Assembly: GCA_033239525.1 (NCBI GenBank)
Contig: BSYO01000014.1
Location: forward strand, 13,872,021 to 13,936,020
Reading direction: 5' to 3'
Length of the DNA: 64,000 bases
From: Nepenthes gracilis
Taxonomy: Eukaryota > Streptophyta > Magnoliopsida > Caryophyllales > Nepenthaceae
Shown here: piece by piece, positions 12,243 to 30,700 of the stretch
Layout: every line of letters begins with the position of its first letter
Position numbering within the stretch: position 1 is the first letter of the stretch
The notes under the pieces: generated by a model
What the model was told of the DNA's origin: nothing
What the model saw: only the letters and a program-made list of their open reading frames with translations
Databases searched by the model: none
Position numbers and translations under genes: made by a program

Positions 12243-12502
12243 GATCAGGGGGGCTGCGACGCGTGGGGCGTCGCAGCTCCCTGCAACTCGTTTGGGAGCC
12301 GTCAAATTTATATCTGACGGCTCCCATTTAAAAAAAATCATAAAAATTAAAAAAATATATTAAATTATTATTTTTTTAAATCAAATAAAAAAAATGTCAA
12401 AATAAAAAAAATAATTAAAAATCTTTTTTTTTATATATAACACCCGGCCGTTGGATTGAAAAATCCAACAGCCGGAAACGCATCGCAGCCCCCTTGATTC
12501 AG
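12243..12502. mobile_element. Mutator-like MITE (260 bp) with nested hairpins
   Basis: The imperfect terminal inverted repeats are GATCAGGGGGGCTGCGACGCG on the left, and on the right a sequence whose complement reads CTGAATCAAGGGGGCTGCG. The direct repeat GATACATATG flanks it at 12233-12242 and 12503-12512, a 10-bp duplication in the 9-11 bp range of Mutator-like elements. Inside are three more inverted repeats: CTGCGACGC/GCGTCGCAG, GGGAGCCGTCA/TGACGGCTCCC (12294-12325) and TTGGATT/AATCCAA next to the right end. There is no coding capacity. Confidence 0.85.
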
Positions 12503-12512
12503 GATACATATG

Positions 12513-14100
12513 GGTCGTAAAACCTCTAAAATGAATATTTTATTTGAATTTTTTAAAATAATTTTCAAATTTTAGCTTCATATTATTATATAGCCTTAAA
12601 TATGGTCAGACATTAAATTTACCTTATTATACAATTAAAATAAAAATATCAAACGACGACTAAAATTCAATTTGATTTAAAAAAAAAAACAAATTTGAAA
12701 AAAAAAAAGGAATTAAATTTAATATTTTCCGACAGAACACGTAAGCAATCGAAAGTCGTCTGTTAGTTGCGTCCCCGAGATGAAACTGACTGTTAGTTGA
12801 GAATTTAAATTTCATGGAAAATAAAAAAATTTTGAACCGTCAAACCGGCGAAGGATAACCAGATAAGGTTTTATGACCGTGTGATGAGTATTATTTTTAT
12901 TTTTATAGTCGGTAGACTATAATAAATTAAATTTAAAATAATATTGTAATATCATTTTTCAAATATTTAAAATACATATTTATTTTAATATAGCATCTTA
13001 ATAGTTGTATTAGATATGATTTAAATAATGACATTTTAATCGAATATGAATCTGAGTTAATCAAGTAAATAGAAAACTGGATCAGAGAATAACCTTACTG
13101 AAGAGTTAGTTGACTGGCCGAGTAATCGGGTAATCGACTGTATAAAAGATTAAGGCAATTAATAGCTTGATAAAATAATTAATAAGATATTTATACTGAT
13201 AAATAGATATATGTAATTGAGGAAAGATCAACTATATTAAAAGTAGGTAATAATGGTCATATAAATGTCGATAATTAACTATTAGACGATTATTCAACCA
13301 ATGTAATGATTAAAATTTAATATAACGTAATGATTTAGATAATAGTCACACCAATTTCAAAATAACAGATGAATTAATATCCGAATTATAAATATAAACC
13401 CTCAATAAAGAAAAAGGGGTATTGAATATTTTGGCAAATAATTGTTTCTTGTGAAGATAATCAAATTATTAGAGCCCAATCCTCCTAAATTATTCAATTC
13501 CACACTAATATCTTTTTTTTTTTTTTATTTATTTATTTTAATTTTTTAAAAAAATTATTAATTTAAATATCAAAAAATATAATAAAGAGCGAGCTCGTAT
13601 ATCTTTTATTATCCTAAGTTTTTAATATGACTTTTAATTATTAACAAATTTAAAAAATTATAATAATTATTTTTAAATAAATAATTATTATTTAATTATT
13701 TTAAAATAATTAATTTTAATTTTTTTAAATATAATTAAATCATAACTATTTATTTTAAAATATATAATTAAAATTAAAAGAATTTATATCTTCTACCTCC
13801 ATAAAAAATAAAATTTTATTTAGAGGGATTTATTATCTATTTGGTATTATTTTTAAAAAAAATTAATTGCAAATTAATGTTTGTTTAAAAAATAACTAAA
13901 ATTTTTTAAATAAATTTTATTGTATTTTTAATACATCTTAATTCATGATTTTGTTAAAAATATAATTTTTTAATAAATTATGTTATTTTTTATTTTATAA
14001 AATAGAAATTATAATCTGATTAAGTTTTGTGTAACTCAATATATATTTTTTAAAGTACTATATAAGCTAAAATTAATTTTAAAATAATTATTAAAATAAG
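12513..14100. other. Very AT-rich spacer
   Basis: Low-complexity A/T sequence with no codon structure. I see nothing I can support as a gene, transposon or RNA. Confidence 0.5.
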
Positions 14101-14141
14101 TTACAATTTACAAGATGCAAAGTCAGACATTTTTGCAGAAG

Positions 14142-14199
14142 CACGTGGGAACGAGTACCAAAACCGAAGGGCAAACCACGTGAGGTTTCCACGTGGAAA
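14142..14199. promoter_or_regulatory. Cluster of three G-boxes (CACGTG)
   Basis: CACGTG occurs at 14142-14147, 14177-14182 and 14190-14195. The last lies in a perfect 14-bp palindrome, TTTCCACGTGGAAA (14186-14199). G-boxes bind plant bZIP and bHLH factors. The flanking 14101-14340 is less AT-rich than its surroundings, and a TATATTATATAG lies near 14339. No gene is visible on either side within several kilobases, so this is an orphan promoter-like island. Function is inferred from motif only. Confidence 0.45.
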
Positions 14200-14344
14200 G
14201 ATATGATTCGTTAAATGGGCAGCTAATTGGGAACATGGGCCCCATCATTTATTTTACGGGACCCAGGTTGTCAGTCTTCTTGTGATCGACAGCGACCCAC
14301 GACTCACCGCTCAGCCCCCACTATGGTCCCCTTTTTGGTATATT

Positions 14345-17300
14345 ATATAGAAATGCAATAAAATATTTAAAATAAATAAATATATATATAGTAATTATTA
14401 TCTTTAAAGACTGCTTACATTTAATACATATTAAAATATATTTATAAAAATTTTTAATAATTAAATGATATTTAATGTGAAAGATATTTTAAAAAATACT
14501 ATTTAGACACCGTTATGATATTTAATATTTATTTATTAATTTATTATACATATATCAACAAAAGGTAATATTAGTATTATAATAAGATCCATGCAGTGTT
14601 AGTGCGGGTTGCAACTGGGGCCAAAATATTTTATCTAATATTTAATGAACTCATAAAATTTTATATTAAAATTTATACTTAGAAATTGATTAAAGAGTCG
14701 GCTTTTGATAAACAAATAATGTAATGTTTAAATTTAAATTTTATTTTAATTATAATTAATTAAGTAAAATAATTAAAATTAAGATCAAAGAATGAAAAAA
14801 ATTATATTAATTTTGAATTGAATTCTATGAGTTGATGGATGTCCAACTGACATCTGACATACACCTATAAGTAACTTGGGTAGGGAGGTCACGCTTGATT
14901 GTCGCCTGAGTGAGACTTTCCAAATTAGCTCATGCTCGATACACTCTCGAGAGACACTTGAGCGTGCTATGGTAGAATATTGGCCCCTTGATATGTGCCC
15001 GAGGCAATACTCATGCGCTACCATGTTTGCTTAAGGAGCCTCACACGCACCAATAAACGTTCGCGTATCACTCTATATCTGATTAATTTTTTATTATTTT
15101 CTATCAGATTTAGATATAGAGAAATGGAAAAGAGAGAAAAAGAGAGAGAGAAAATTAGAGAAGCCAAATTCAAGTGGATCAAATTAAAATTTTTATAATT
15201 TGAAACTAAGGTAGGTGCATCTTTAAGTCTTTCTTCATTTGTTACTGTTCTTTTCTCATTTTTTTAAATATTTTTTATTCTAAATACTCATATATGATAT
15301 ATTTTTATAATTAAAATGTTTATATTTTACATGTATGTAATATTCTCTTCACTTTTCTACAATAATGCATAAAATTTATGTTTAAATCTATATATCTTAT
15401 GTTATTCAATTGATTCTACATTTATCGTTCATACATTATCTGTATTTCTAATATAATATTCTATCATATTTGATTTTCATATAAAAATATTCTTGAATGT
15501 TGAAATATTAAAGTGTATGTTCTGCATGACTTAAAAATATATCTATTTATCCCTACATGCATGCCATTTAAAATAGAAATGTTGAAATATCATCAATATT
15601 ATTGATTTTTCTGCAATAATATTTAAAAATCTTATAATATGGCATCATATATGTAAATTTAAGTATGTTTAATTTTTATAGTAAATTATAATATTTTATG
15701 ATATAAAATTTAAAAAATTTAAAAAAAAATTCTATAATATATTAATGAATTAAGAATATTTTTTTTGAAATAAGAAAATATAATGATAATGAGAAATTAT
15801 ATGGAGTTTTTATATATTTAAATATTAAACAATTATAATAAAATTAACGAGTAGTATATTATGATATTTCTTAATATATTAGAATGGTAATCGATATACA
15901 AATCTATCATCTGTAGATGAAAGCGGCGTTTGGTCCCATCTATAGAGGTGATATAATGACAATATATCTACAGGTGTTAAATAGTAGCGTAAGGCTTCTA
16001 ATTATGTCAAACAAATAAAATTTTAATTTTAATTATTTGCTTATTTAGTTAATAAAATCCTAGTGACCCTTAATTCTTAAGAAATTGTATATTTCACTAT
16101 TATATGGCATAATTTGAATAAAAATATTTAAAAAAATTAAAAAGCTATGTACATTGTCATAAAAAATTCATAGCATTCTATTGAATTTAATTCGTTATTC
16201 CCTCCAAAATGTTTTAACGAGAATTATATATTAAATTATGTAAATTTATATATTTTATTAAACTTTCATTTCACTCTTAATTCTAAAACTAACATCCTAA
16301 AGTTAGCCACCTATCGTGGTGCACACGGGGAGCTAGACATTCCACTAACTGCTCATTGAGTTTAACTCTCACATACATACACTCCCACCGCACACTCATC
16401 ATATTTTCACCTAACTCTAAGCATGCGTTCCCTCTTTTCGTTTATTACGGAAGGATACTGATTTAAACGTCGAAGTGTTTTCAGTGGAAGAAATTTTACA
16501 AATCTCTAACATCTTATTTGTTAGTTATGTTATGCAAGTTTTAAGTTAACAATAACGAAAACCGGACTCGCTTGTGATCATTTTCGGATGACGAGAAATT
16601 TGAAGACTCCCTAATCTGTACGACAACTAGGGACTCGGGATGCAACAGTTTCAAATATCATAACTTTTATTTTGATTTATGATATATAGAAATTAGGTCT
16701 CACGAGAAATCTTACAGTCAAATCCAAGTTTAAAAACATATTAGATAGTATTTATGTGAATATGATAATAAACTCAGTTTAATATAATGTTTTTGAAAGA
16801 TTATATCTTAAATAATGTTTAAGAAATAAAAATTAATATTTTTTTACTGTATGATTTTCTTATGAGTTTTAGCTGTCTTAAAAAATATCTGATAGATACT
16901 AGTGCCACAGTATAGTAAATGAGCTCTTGCATTTTTACTCTCCTTTTGTTAAATATCTTATTGTCACGTATCAAAATACAAAAAAAAATCTTAACATAAC
17001 AGTAGAATTGTGACAATATAATATAATAGCTCTTGTTTAAGTCATAAAAATTATTTTTTATATAATATATAAGAATATTAAATATAATAAATTGATAAAA
17101 ATTTAAATTTTTAAGTATTGCATATAATAAAAATTTTGTATATTCGGAAAGATACATTAAAACGGTTGATATTTACTAGATTTCTCAAAGTGGGTGAGAT
17201 TTTCAAGGATTGGTTACAGGCGGGTCCCAGATGATTTTCCACTACCAAAGTTTTTATCTTATATTAAATAAATGTTTTGCTAGAATCTTAAATTTTCATT

Positions 17301-17690
17301 GGAAGGAATTTTGATAAAAACATATATATCATATTTATAAAAAAAATGTTAATTAAAAAGTATGAATATAATTGGATAATAAAAAAAATGTCTTACATTT
17401 TTAATAGAAAAATGAAAGAATATCATATAAGAGTTAAAGAAAGACAAACTTAGACTTAAATATAACACATTTAACGTTTAATTTTTATAAATTTATACTT
17501 AACACAAATGGTCTTACTTTTCTATTGTTTACAAATTTTGAACATTAGAAATAAAGAAATGAGAATAGCTTATGTCTTTATATCTCTTAATTGATTTAAA
17601 CTTAAAATTTGATTATATATATATATATATATATATATGATGTGTCATGAATTTAAATTTTAAACAGATTTGAGTTGAGTTGATCGTCTG
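14345..17690. other. Long AT-rich spacer without genes
   Basis: No supported gene. Two less AT-rich islands (about 14820-15080 and 16300-16640) look like relics of repeats but carry no domain, LTR pair or target duplication that I can identify. An (AT)n run lies at about 17614-17638. The 112-codon minus frame at 16819-17157 is low-complexity. Confidence 0.5.
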
Positions 17691-18620
17691 AATTCGACTC
17701 CGTCCTCTGAGTTTGGATCCTGCACACCACTGCAACAAACGAGAGGTCAGGTGACGGCGGGAGATTATCCCACCGAAAATACTCCAACGCTCAATTCAAT
17801 AAACAACTTTCGAATCAAGAAGGTAAAAGAAATAAATAGAATGAGAATGCTGGAAAAGTGTTTGGGATGGTAGGCTACTCTGTTGAGAGAGGCTTTCACG
17901 GGCTCGTGAGAAGCACTGACTTTTAACACTATATTTGTTGAAAATATGGTGACAAAGAGAGAATTGTTCACTGAAAGCGTGAAAACTTTGCATTAGAGAG
18001 AGCGCGCTTGATGGTAAAGGTGGCCGTGTGCGAGTATTAAGAGCGATTTTTGTTTGAGATTGAATGCTTGCTTGGAGTGAGAACTTTATGAGCTTTTATA
18101 GTTGTGCTGCTGGGCGACCTTCCTTGGGCAGGAAAGCTTGATTCCCCTACTCTATTTTCCTTTCTTGGCGTAGGAACTTTAATAGCGGTAACAGCTCCTT
18201 GGACAGATTGCTTTCCTTTTGCGTTTTATAACCGTTAGGGTTTATTACAGACAAGAAGAGAATTTGGCACTTTTCTCATAGGACGTGCGCTGAATCTGCT
18301 AATGATTGTTACAATGGAAATTACCTTTTAGGAGAGCGCGAAATCAGGGAAGAAGATCGTTACTGGTCGAAGATGAAGTGTCGGCCAAACTAGGTCTAGT
18401 CCGTGTGAGGTTGGCTATTAGGCCGGCCTACTATAGCGCTTCCGGTTAATAGAAATATTGACCATCTTGGTGAACCAATTGTCCATCATGTTATCAAGTT
18501 TTGTCAGTCTACTTGACATTTCGTCCGATCAACAATTAGCATTGACCATCCAGACACATATGGGCCTTTGTGATTTTGGGACATTTTTTCTTCTTGGGTC
18601 AGCCTACTATGGGTGTACCT
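17690..18620 (-). repeat. Possible LTR remnant, minus strand
   Basis: Read on the minus strand, this segment has a CTATAAAAGCTC box (about 18095) followed by a long leader-like stretch, and upstream several TTGAC/GTCAA cores (about 18460-18560). This is the layout of a plant LTR. I could not define termini or a target duplication. It lies directly upstream of the protease promoter. Confidence 0.4.
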
Positions 18621-18832
18621 ATTAATATATATTCTTTTATTACTTATTTACTATGTAATATTTTGTAAAGAATTCTATAAATAAATATTTATCAAATAAA
18701 TAAATAAATATTTATTTAAAATAGTTCAGAATTATGACGACCCATCTTCACGGTGATGATAATTCTTTAAAAATGTTGGGGTTGGCGCAAATATTAAACT
18801 AGAAAAATTCAAACAACCTACCGTTCTTGGTC

Positions 18833-18840
18833 TATATAAA
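18833..18840 (+). promoter_or_regulatory. TATA box of the cysteine protease gene
   Basis: TATATAAA lies 115 bp upstream of the ATG at 18955, in a short AC-rich leader context. This spacing suits a plant 5' UTR of about 80-90 bases. Confidence 0.7.
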
Positions 18841-18954
18841 CCCCGGCAGAAGAGCAGCTACCATTCGTACATTCTCTTCAAGCCGCTCTTCCTATTCCAT
18901 ATTAACAGGCAACAGGGGCTGAATTTCTGTTGTTTTCCTTCTTCCGCTTCAGCC

Positions 18955-23329
<4,375 letters not shown>

Positions 23330-25019
23330 AAGGAAACAGAAATGGTGGAGTTGTTTGCAGATGATTGTTGCCCATGTCTTTCTCTACTTTCTAGGTAGCC
23401 ATGAATGAATGCCATTGTTATAAGATATAATTTCTGTACATACCTTCCGATTTGGTTGATCTGCTGAAGAAGCAGATATTGCTTCAAACTTGAAATTTAC
23501 TTTCAATTTGCTTATGCAATACACTCTTTTATTATTAGTTACAAGTTCTAATTCTCTGTGGGGTTTTGCTTTGCGGAAAATATCAGTTTTAAATTATGAA
23601 ATTAGTGTCTCTATAATTTATGATCGACTTGAATTCAACAGCACACCATTCTGCCATTGGAGAAGCTCATTTAATATTTCAGGCTTTGCCTGGATTTACT
23701 CTGTTTATTTTTTCAAAAGAAGATAGTGTTTTGTACTGAGTTTTGCACTCCTTTGAATTTTACTATAGATAGTTTTCTATCTGGTAAAGTTGAAGTAAAA
23801 TTATCTTAAAGTTTTTGATGCAGCAACTAAAGAAAAATAATTTTCAATTATTGGGACAAAAAATAAAAAATGATAATTGACAGTATAAATACAATGTGTG
23901 TAAAAACAAAGAATCCAAAATATTACTGACAAAGAAATGTGGAACAATCGAAATTTTTGGTTATTTTTAAGTCAAATGTCGAACAGAACTCTATCAAAAA
24001 ATGAAATATATTATTTGAGCTGATATCATTATTAATACCAAATAAAAAAATGTACAAATAAACTTTACTGAATAAATTCAAAATATGACATATCGTTGTA
24101 GATTTGGCCAAACACCAATGGACTGGCCTGAAGTTATTTATAATTATTATTTTACTACTATTTTTATACTATATAAAATATATATTAATTTTATCATAAT
24201 TTGGTATTTGGTAATATAAAAATTCTTGTATGGCTTTTTGATCATCATATTTATAGTGTTATAGGACTTAAAATATTATTAATTTGACATGAAATCTTAT
24301 CTGTAATATCAATGTTAGAATTAATAACAAAATTGTGAAAGTATAGAAATAGTTTAGTTTATAAATTTGAAATAAAGTTGTGTATGCAATATCCAAATAG
24401 GGATAAAAAAATAATTTAAAAGTCTATTGATACATTATCGCATCTAAATTGTTATACGGATTAGGGAGTCAACAATTGTCCATCGGATCTGAAACGGGTC
24501 TGATCTCTATAAATTCTTAATTTGAATCTCATGCAATATAATAAAGTACAGTCAAATGATCGACGGAACTCATTTTCTAATATATCATTCGATACTCAAA
24601 TTAGTATCTTTCTTTGATGAAAGAAATGAGAGGATGTAAGTGTAAATACTTGTAAATGTAGTTTTATTTATGGTCTGCGGTTTTCATGAAGCATCTTAGT
24701 GAAAGAAAGTGTATGCTTTTAACGTCTTGAGTTTGCCTTTAGTTAGTCTTTGATTTGTTCAGTGTTGTCTGGGCTTCTATTTTTTTATGAGTCGAATCTT
24801 TGGACAGACTCTTCCTTTTAAGCTGTCCGGGCTTTCATTTTTTTACGGGTCGAATTTTTGGACGGACTCTTCCTTTTGGGCTGTCAGTAACTATACCTAT
24901 TAATTATAAATATTTTAAAAATAAGTATTTTCCATATTTTGGACTAATTATTGTTCCGAATATAAATTCATATAAGAAAATTACAAATAAAACTAAGAAA
25001 TATTAAAAGAACACTTACA
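23330..25019. other. Intergenic region downstream of the protease
   Basis: It holds the protease 3' UTR (about 23330-23530) and AT-rich spacer. Bases 24768-24890 are two tandem copies of a unit of about 62 bp containing GGACNGACTCTTCCTTTT. No gene is visible. Confidence 0.5.
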
Positions 25020-27768
25020 TCTGCAGCCCAAAAAAAATAAACAATTGCAATTAAATAGTGGCCACCGCCACGGCTTCAGTCTCTTCTTGAATTCAAGGAA
25101 GCCTCCTCTTCCATCGGTGCGTGATCGCGAAATGCCCGTAAATCTACGTACATTTTGTTTTGCCGTATTTATTCTTCTAGTAAATGACAAATCGTTGAAA
25201 TGTGGGTGATGACGGTATTGATTTGTTACTTTGACTTATTGAAGCTTCGGCAATATTAGATCTAACTTCTAATTTCCTTCCAAGTTTTAACGGAATTCGA
25301 TATCTGTCATAGTTTTAGATGCAGTAGAATATCTCTGTCAGGTAATCGTGGGCTAGTATGATGAGATTCGGCGCATCGAATATTGGGATTCTGTATCTGT
25401 AGGTAATGTTAGAAGCGATTAAAATTATGTTGTCCGGATAGTTCGTCCATGGCATTTGTTTTAATCCCATGTGTTCTTGAAAATGTGTTATTTATATAAT
25501 GTGTTCTTGCATGTTCCAATTCGAAGTTTTAACCTATTATTTACAATTTGTACGATTTCTTCCTGTTCTTTGATAAGTTTGACATGGTATAGAATTGTGC
25601 TTGTGTATGATGATTGCATTCTGATTGGTTGTTGTTTAGTTGAAATTGACATCACTACAGATGCTAAAAATCCCTGTTGATGCCCCTCCTCAATAGGTTC
25701 TGAGGTTGTATTTATGTTGTGTTTGGAACCCCCATGCAATGTAAATTTCATTTCAAGATCAAATTACACGACAATTTTTGAAAATTTCATACTTAGAGGG
25801 GAATATTCGGTAGCTTGGTGGCAGACTATGCACTTGCAGGGCCAATGGCCTGGGATCAAGTCCTCATGAACTCATCATCCCCATCTCATCTATCCAAGAA
25901 AATGAAAAAATAATAATAATAACAGATTGAATTACAGAACTGGGATAACAGTAACTTTTTACTTAAATTTACATGGGGCAGAGGGTGTTTTTCCAAATAC
26001 ACTTTATTTCTTTGACAACCTTATTATTTTTCCTTGAAAGGCAGTATTATCCACATCCTTGTATCTCTTGTTATTATACAAATTAGCTTTCATTGTGTTA
26101 TGGTGAATTTTGGTTCAGACCAGAGCCACGACATCTCAGTGATATAGCAAACAATAAACTTGGCATAGGTGTTGACTAGATTGTTTTGGTCTTGACTTTT
26201 CGACTCAAAATTACTGAAGAGAGATTATATTAAGGAACAAAGTAGGGACAACTGACAATATATATGTCAGTCCAAGCTGGGATTCACCTTCATTATTACT
26301 AAAGTCTAGACCAACGAGGTATAGAATTTGCTTTCTAATGAAATCTAAAATGCATATTTTTTTCGGTAAGTAATTGAGATTATATTGATAGAGAGATAGA
26401 TAATACAAAAAACAAGCTCCCTTATTACGGTCAAAGGATTAAATGCATATTTAGCTTGAAACTATGGTTAAATCTCTATGGTACTGAGGTATATATAACT
26501 AGTTAGGGTTATATTATTTTTGGGTATGTATGTCATCTGTCAAAGATAGTACACTTAAATAAGCTGCTGTTTGCTTCTGCAGAATCAGAATGAACTCTGT
26601 TGTCTATGGCTGTTTGAGGCATTCACCTGCCCTTATCCTGTTTCATTTTCTTCATGACTGTTAAGTGCCATCTGGTTTTAATGTTTCTGTCATCCTTTTT
26701 GGTTGTACATCATTATCTCATCTTCCCTTACCATAAATTGTCCCTTTTGCTTGAATGGCTGATTATGACCAGATTGAAAAAAAAAAAAAAAAAACCACCA
26801 CTCTCTTCCAATGCATTTGATGAAACATGTCAATGGGTGATCATATTTAATGGCACCCTACTGGTAAAAAAATGGTATCAAGTGATAAGGAAATTGTTTC
26901 ACACAATCGGCCAATGGTATCATGTCTGCTACCTAAAATACAAGAAGATTCGCAAAGTTCCCATGCCATTCTCCTAGTACATGTTTATGCTCACTTCAGC
27001 AAAAGATCAGTAAGGGAACAGCTTGAATTTTTACAATCACCGTGTAATACTCTATGCTTTTGATGGTTGGTCAGTTACTCAAGAAGTGCATAGAGCTTTC
27101 ATTCATTATAGACAGTGGATGCCATCCTTGATCCACAACAGAAAGCTTCTGTTACTCCACTCTGTGAATCGGAAGTTGTTGGATGAGAATGAGATAGCGG
27201 ATTGTTTAACTGATGTCCAAAACAGTAGGAATTGTAGGTATTATTATGAGTTACTTCCGTAGTAAGTGTTGCATCCACCTTTTTTCTTGAGTAATTAATT
27301 TACATAAAATGAAAAATACCTGTACAAGATAAGGTCCCAAGACTATATCAAAGGCATACCTCTAATATCAATAAGCCAGGTGTTGCAGTCACCAAACTGG
27401 GCCCTAACAAGATAATTATTTGTTATATGTTTTTCAGATATTAAAAAGAATATAACAGACTACTTGTAGCTCAGACTTCAGTGTTTGTGTTAACTTCACT
27501 TTTCCAATTCCCCATCTCACCTGTTCTGTTCCTCATGCTCATCTTTAGTGCACAATCATGACAATGCCTATTATCGGAGCCATTACCCCTTCTATGCAAG
27601 CATGTTTGTTCATTTTATTTCTTATAAGACGTGTTAGTTGGCTTTTGGTTAACCATTCAATATGGCACTTTGCTCCTACCGAGATCCTTGACCATGGTAA
27701 CACTCTTCTGTGTTTTGCACTGGACTAGGGTCAAAATTATTATTCTTCTTTTTGTTCAGGCGGGTGGA
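25020..27768 (+). other. Probable PTEN2 promoter, 5' UTR exon and 5' UTR intron
   Basis: A pyrimidine-rich, GC-richer segment at 25060-25130 could be a 5' UTR exon. Immediately before the PTEN2 ATG, TTTTTGTTCAG (ending at 27759) is a good splice acceptor, so an intron probably ends 9 bases upstream of the start codon. The matching donor could not be chosen. Short frames such as 27023-27262 show no recognisable domain. Confidence 0.4.
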
Positions 27769-30700
27769 ATGGAATCAATATCTGCAGATCCATCATCTGG
27801 GAAACTTCACCAAACTTCTGATGTTCAGCCTTCTAATCTTGGATTCTCCATAAAAGGGAGTTCTACACCTAATTCATCATCATTGTTATTCTCTTCTGGC
27901 ATATCATCTTGGGCCAGAAGCTTTAAGGTTGCACAGCCCTCAAGGGATGCCCCAGAAGATTCCCAAAATAGCAATGTTTCAAAATTAACTTTTGCTCGTC
28001 TCACAAGTGGACTTGGGTTGCATTTTTCATCAGCAGCTCCTGTAGAGAAGGGTGCTGAAGCCACTTCAATTGCTGCGCAAGGCAGGGTTCTTGAATCATT
28101 TACAAAAGGGCTTGTTGACTCATCTCGAAGTGCAGTGAAAGCTGTGCAGGTTAAGGCACGTCATATCGTCTCCCAAAATAAACGGAGGTACCAGGTAAAA
28201 TCTCATATCACTATTGCTTTAACTTGGGGATACTTATTTGATGGGAAAAAATGAAGGAATGAGAATCTCATCCTCAACCTTTCTTTTCCTTTCCTTCTGA
28301 TGCACATTATTGGAATTAATCAAACTTCTTCTATTGCTGAAATGGGAATCAGATTTTAATTATTTCCTTGTCCAGTCAAACAAACATAGCGTTAGAATGT
28401 TTGAATATACTGTAGGTTTAATGCTGAATAGTTCTAGATCAAAATTAGAGTAGGCTGAGAGTGTATTGACATTATCCAAATTATGCAATCAATAGATCTG
28501 ATCTTGCTTAGTCCTTTAATCTTTTATTGCCACAGTAGATATCATTGATAGACTTGTTTTTAAAACTTCTTTTTTCTTTTCATCATTTCCCCTTTCAGGA
28601 TGGAGGATTTGATTTGGACATGACTTACATCACTGAGACTATTATTGCTATGGGGTTCCCAGCTGGTGACATCAGTTCTGGATTTTTTGGATATGTTGAG
28701 GTAGGCAATTAGTTGGGTATGGATGTAGTGAGATCAGATTTATTGACTCACATTGGAGTTCAGATAATTAATATGATGCTCTGCAAGGGACTTCATGCAG
28801 GGGTTCTACAGAAACCATATGGATGAGGTGATAAGGTTTTTTGAGACTCATCACAAGGTAAATTTTGAATGTTTGAAACTATGTCAAAGTGTCTATTGCC
28901 AAATTGTACTCATGGATTTCGATTTTGAGATGAGTTGATGACAGATTGCCTCTCTCGTGTATTGCCTTAATATCACGTTTGGACTCTGGGAAGCTTTTGT
29001 CTGGCAACAATCCTCTGGAATAAGGTTACTTGTAAAAGGACATGATTGACTAAATAGGAAGTAAAGTTCAAAGAAATAAAAACGCATAAGATTGTATTCT
29101 TATGATTAATATCCACATGAAAAAGGTTCTTGGGTGAATATTTAACTGTTGTGCAAGGGCATAAGTGAAAAGTCTGAAATGCAATAACTCAGTAAGATTT
29201 ATCTATATCACAAATGATTTAAGAATTATTCACCCAAATTACACATCTCTCTCATTCTCTGATCCGTAAAGCACAAGAATCACTGTTGCAGTGGTATACA
29301 TGGTCAAGAGATTTGATGATGGTTCAGACTGTCTGTTGTTCCCAGTGGCTATGCTTGAGGGGGATTTTGTACCTACGGGTGTGATCTCCTCAGGTTTGCT
29401 TTAACTAATAGTACATAATAAGTATGTAATTTATGATGCCTACGCAACAACAAAAAGAAACTCTTTTGACTTCAATACATGTGGTCACTAAAGTGATTTG
29501 CGTTCTACTCAAATGTATCTATATCAAAAGCTATATTTACAGTCCTTTGCTTTTGCGATACTCAATAACAAACCTAAGATGATAGGTGATGCTGATGATT
29601 AAATAGATTTGAAAGGAATATTAAGGCCGTATTTATTTTGAGAATTATTGTGATGCTGGCGTAATTATTTGACGATGAAGGCTTGAGCTGCTTAGATTTA
29701 TGTCTCTGTTGACATTTTCTGTGTTTTTCATTGCCTTTATGGACTGCTATTGCTGCTGTCTGCTGATACATCCAATCATGGTGCTTTTTTTCACTGCTTT
29801 CTCATGATACTTTTGTGCTGCATTGTTACTTTTTTTTCTCCCTTTTTTGCCTCAACGTCAAATGTGATTTCTCCTCTGGCCATTCATATATTCAAGTCTG
29901 TATTCTATCTGCAGGGAAAATACAAAGTTTACAATCTTTGCTCGGAGAGGTTGTATGATGCATCGCTTTTCCAGGGGAAGGTTGAAACTCTCTTCTTCAA
30001 GTCATAGTCTCATTGTATTTATCATTAACATCATGCCTAGAGGCTCTAGACACTCTATCCTAACAATGCATGAATTGGAAAACCATGGAATATGGCACAT
30101 GCCATTAGAACATACACTTTGATGGCTGTCTTTGTTTTTCTCCATAAGTGGGATGTCAATGACATCATGGAGTGAAATGTGGAAGGTGAATTATTATATT
30201 TCAGTGATTTTTACAATGAAATGCATTCAAAATGAGTGAGACGATTGATCATATCTCTATAATATGTTTGCCTTTCTCAACTACGGCGGTCTTTGATGGA
30301 GATGTGGACTTCCTATATTGATAAATGTTGTACGATTTTCAATTTTATTGTTCGACTGTTTTGCAGGCTGCATCTTTCCCTTTTGATGACCATAATTGCC
30401 CTCCACTTCACCTTATATTATCCTTTTGTCAAAGTGCATATACATGGTTGAAGGAGGATATTGAGAATGTAGTGGTTGTTCATTGCAAGGCTGGTATGGG
30501 GAGGACGGGATTGATGATTTCCAGTCTTCTTTTGTACCTAAAGGTGAAATTTAAACACTTATGTTTGGTCTAAACACTGTAAAACTAACGGTTTTGAAGT
30601 TTGAACTGAGTTATCATCTTGCAATATTACTGCAGTTTTGCCCAACTGCACAAGAGTCCATTGACTACTTCAATCAGAAAAGATGCATAGATGGAAATGG

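Noticed and set aside
27023..27262. 79-codon plus frame upstream of PTEN2
   Set aside because: No recognised domain and no splice partner; lies in the probable 5' UTR intron.
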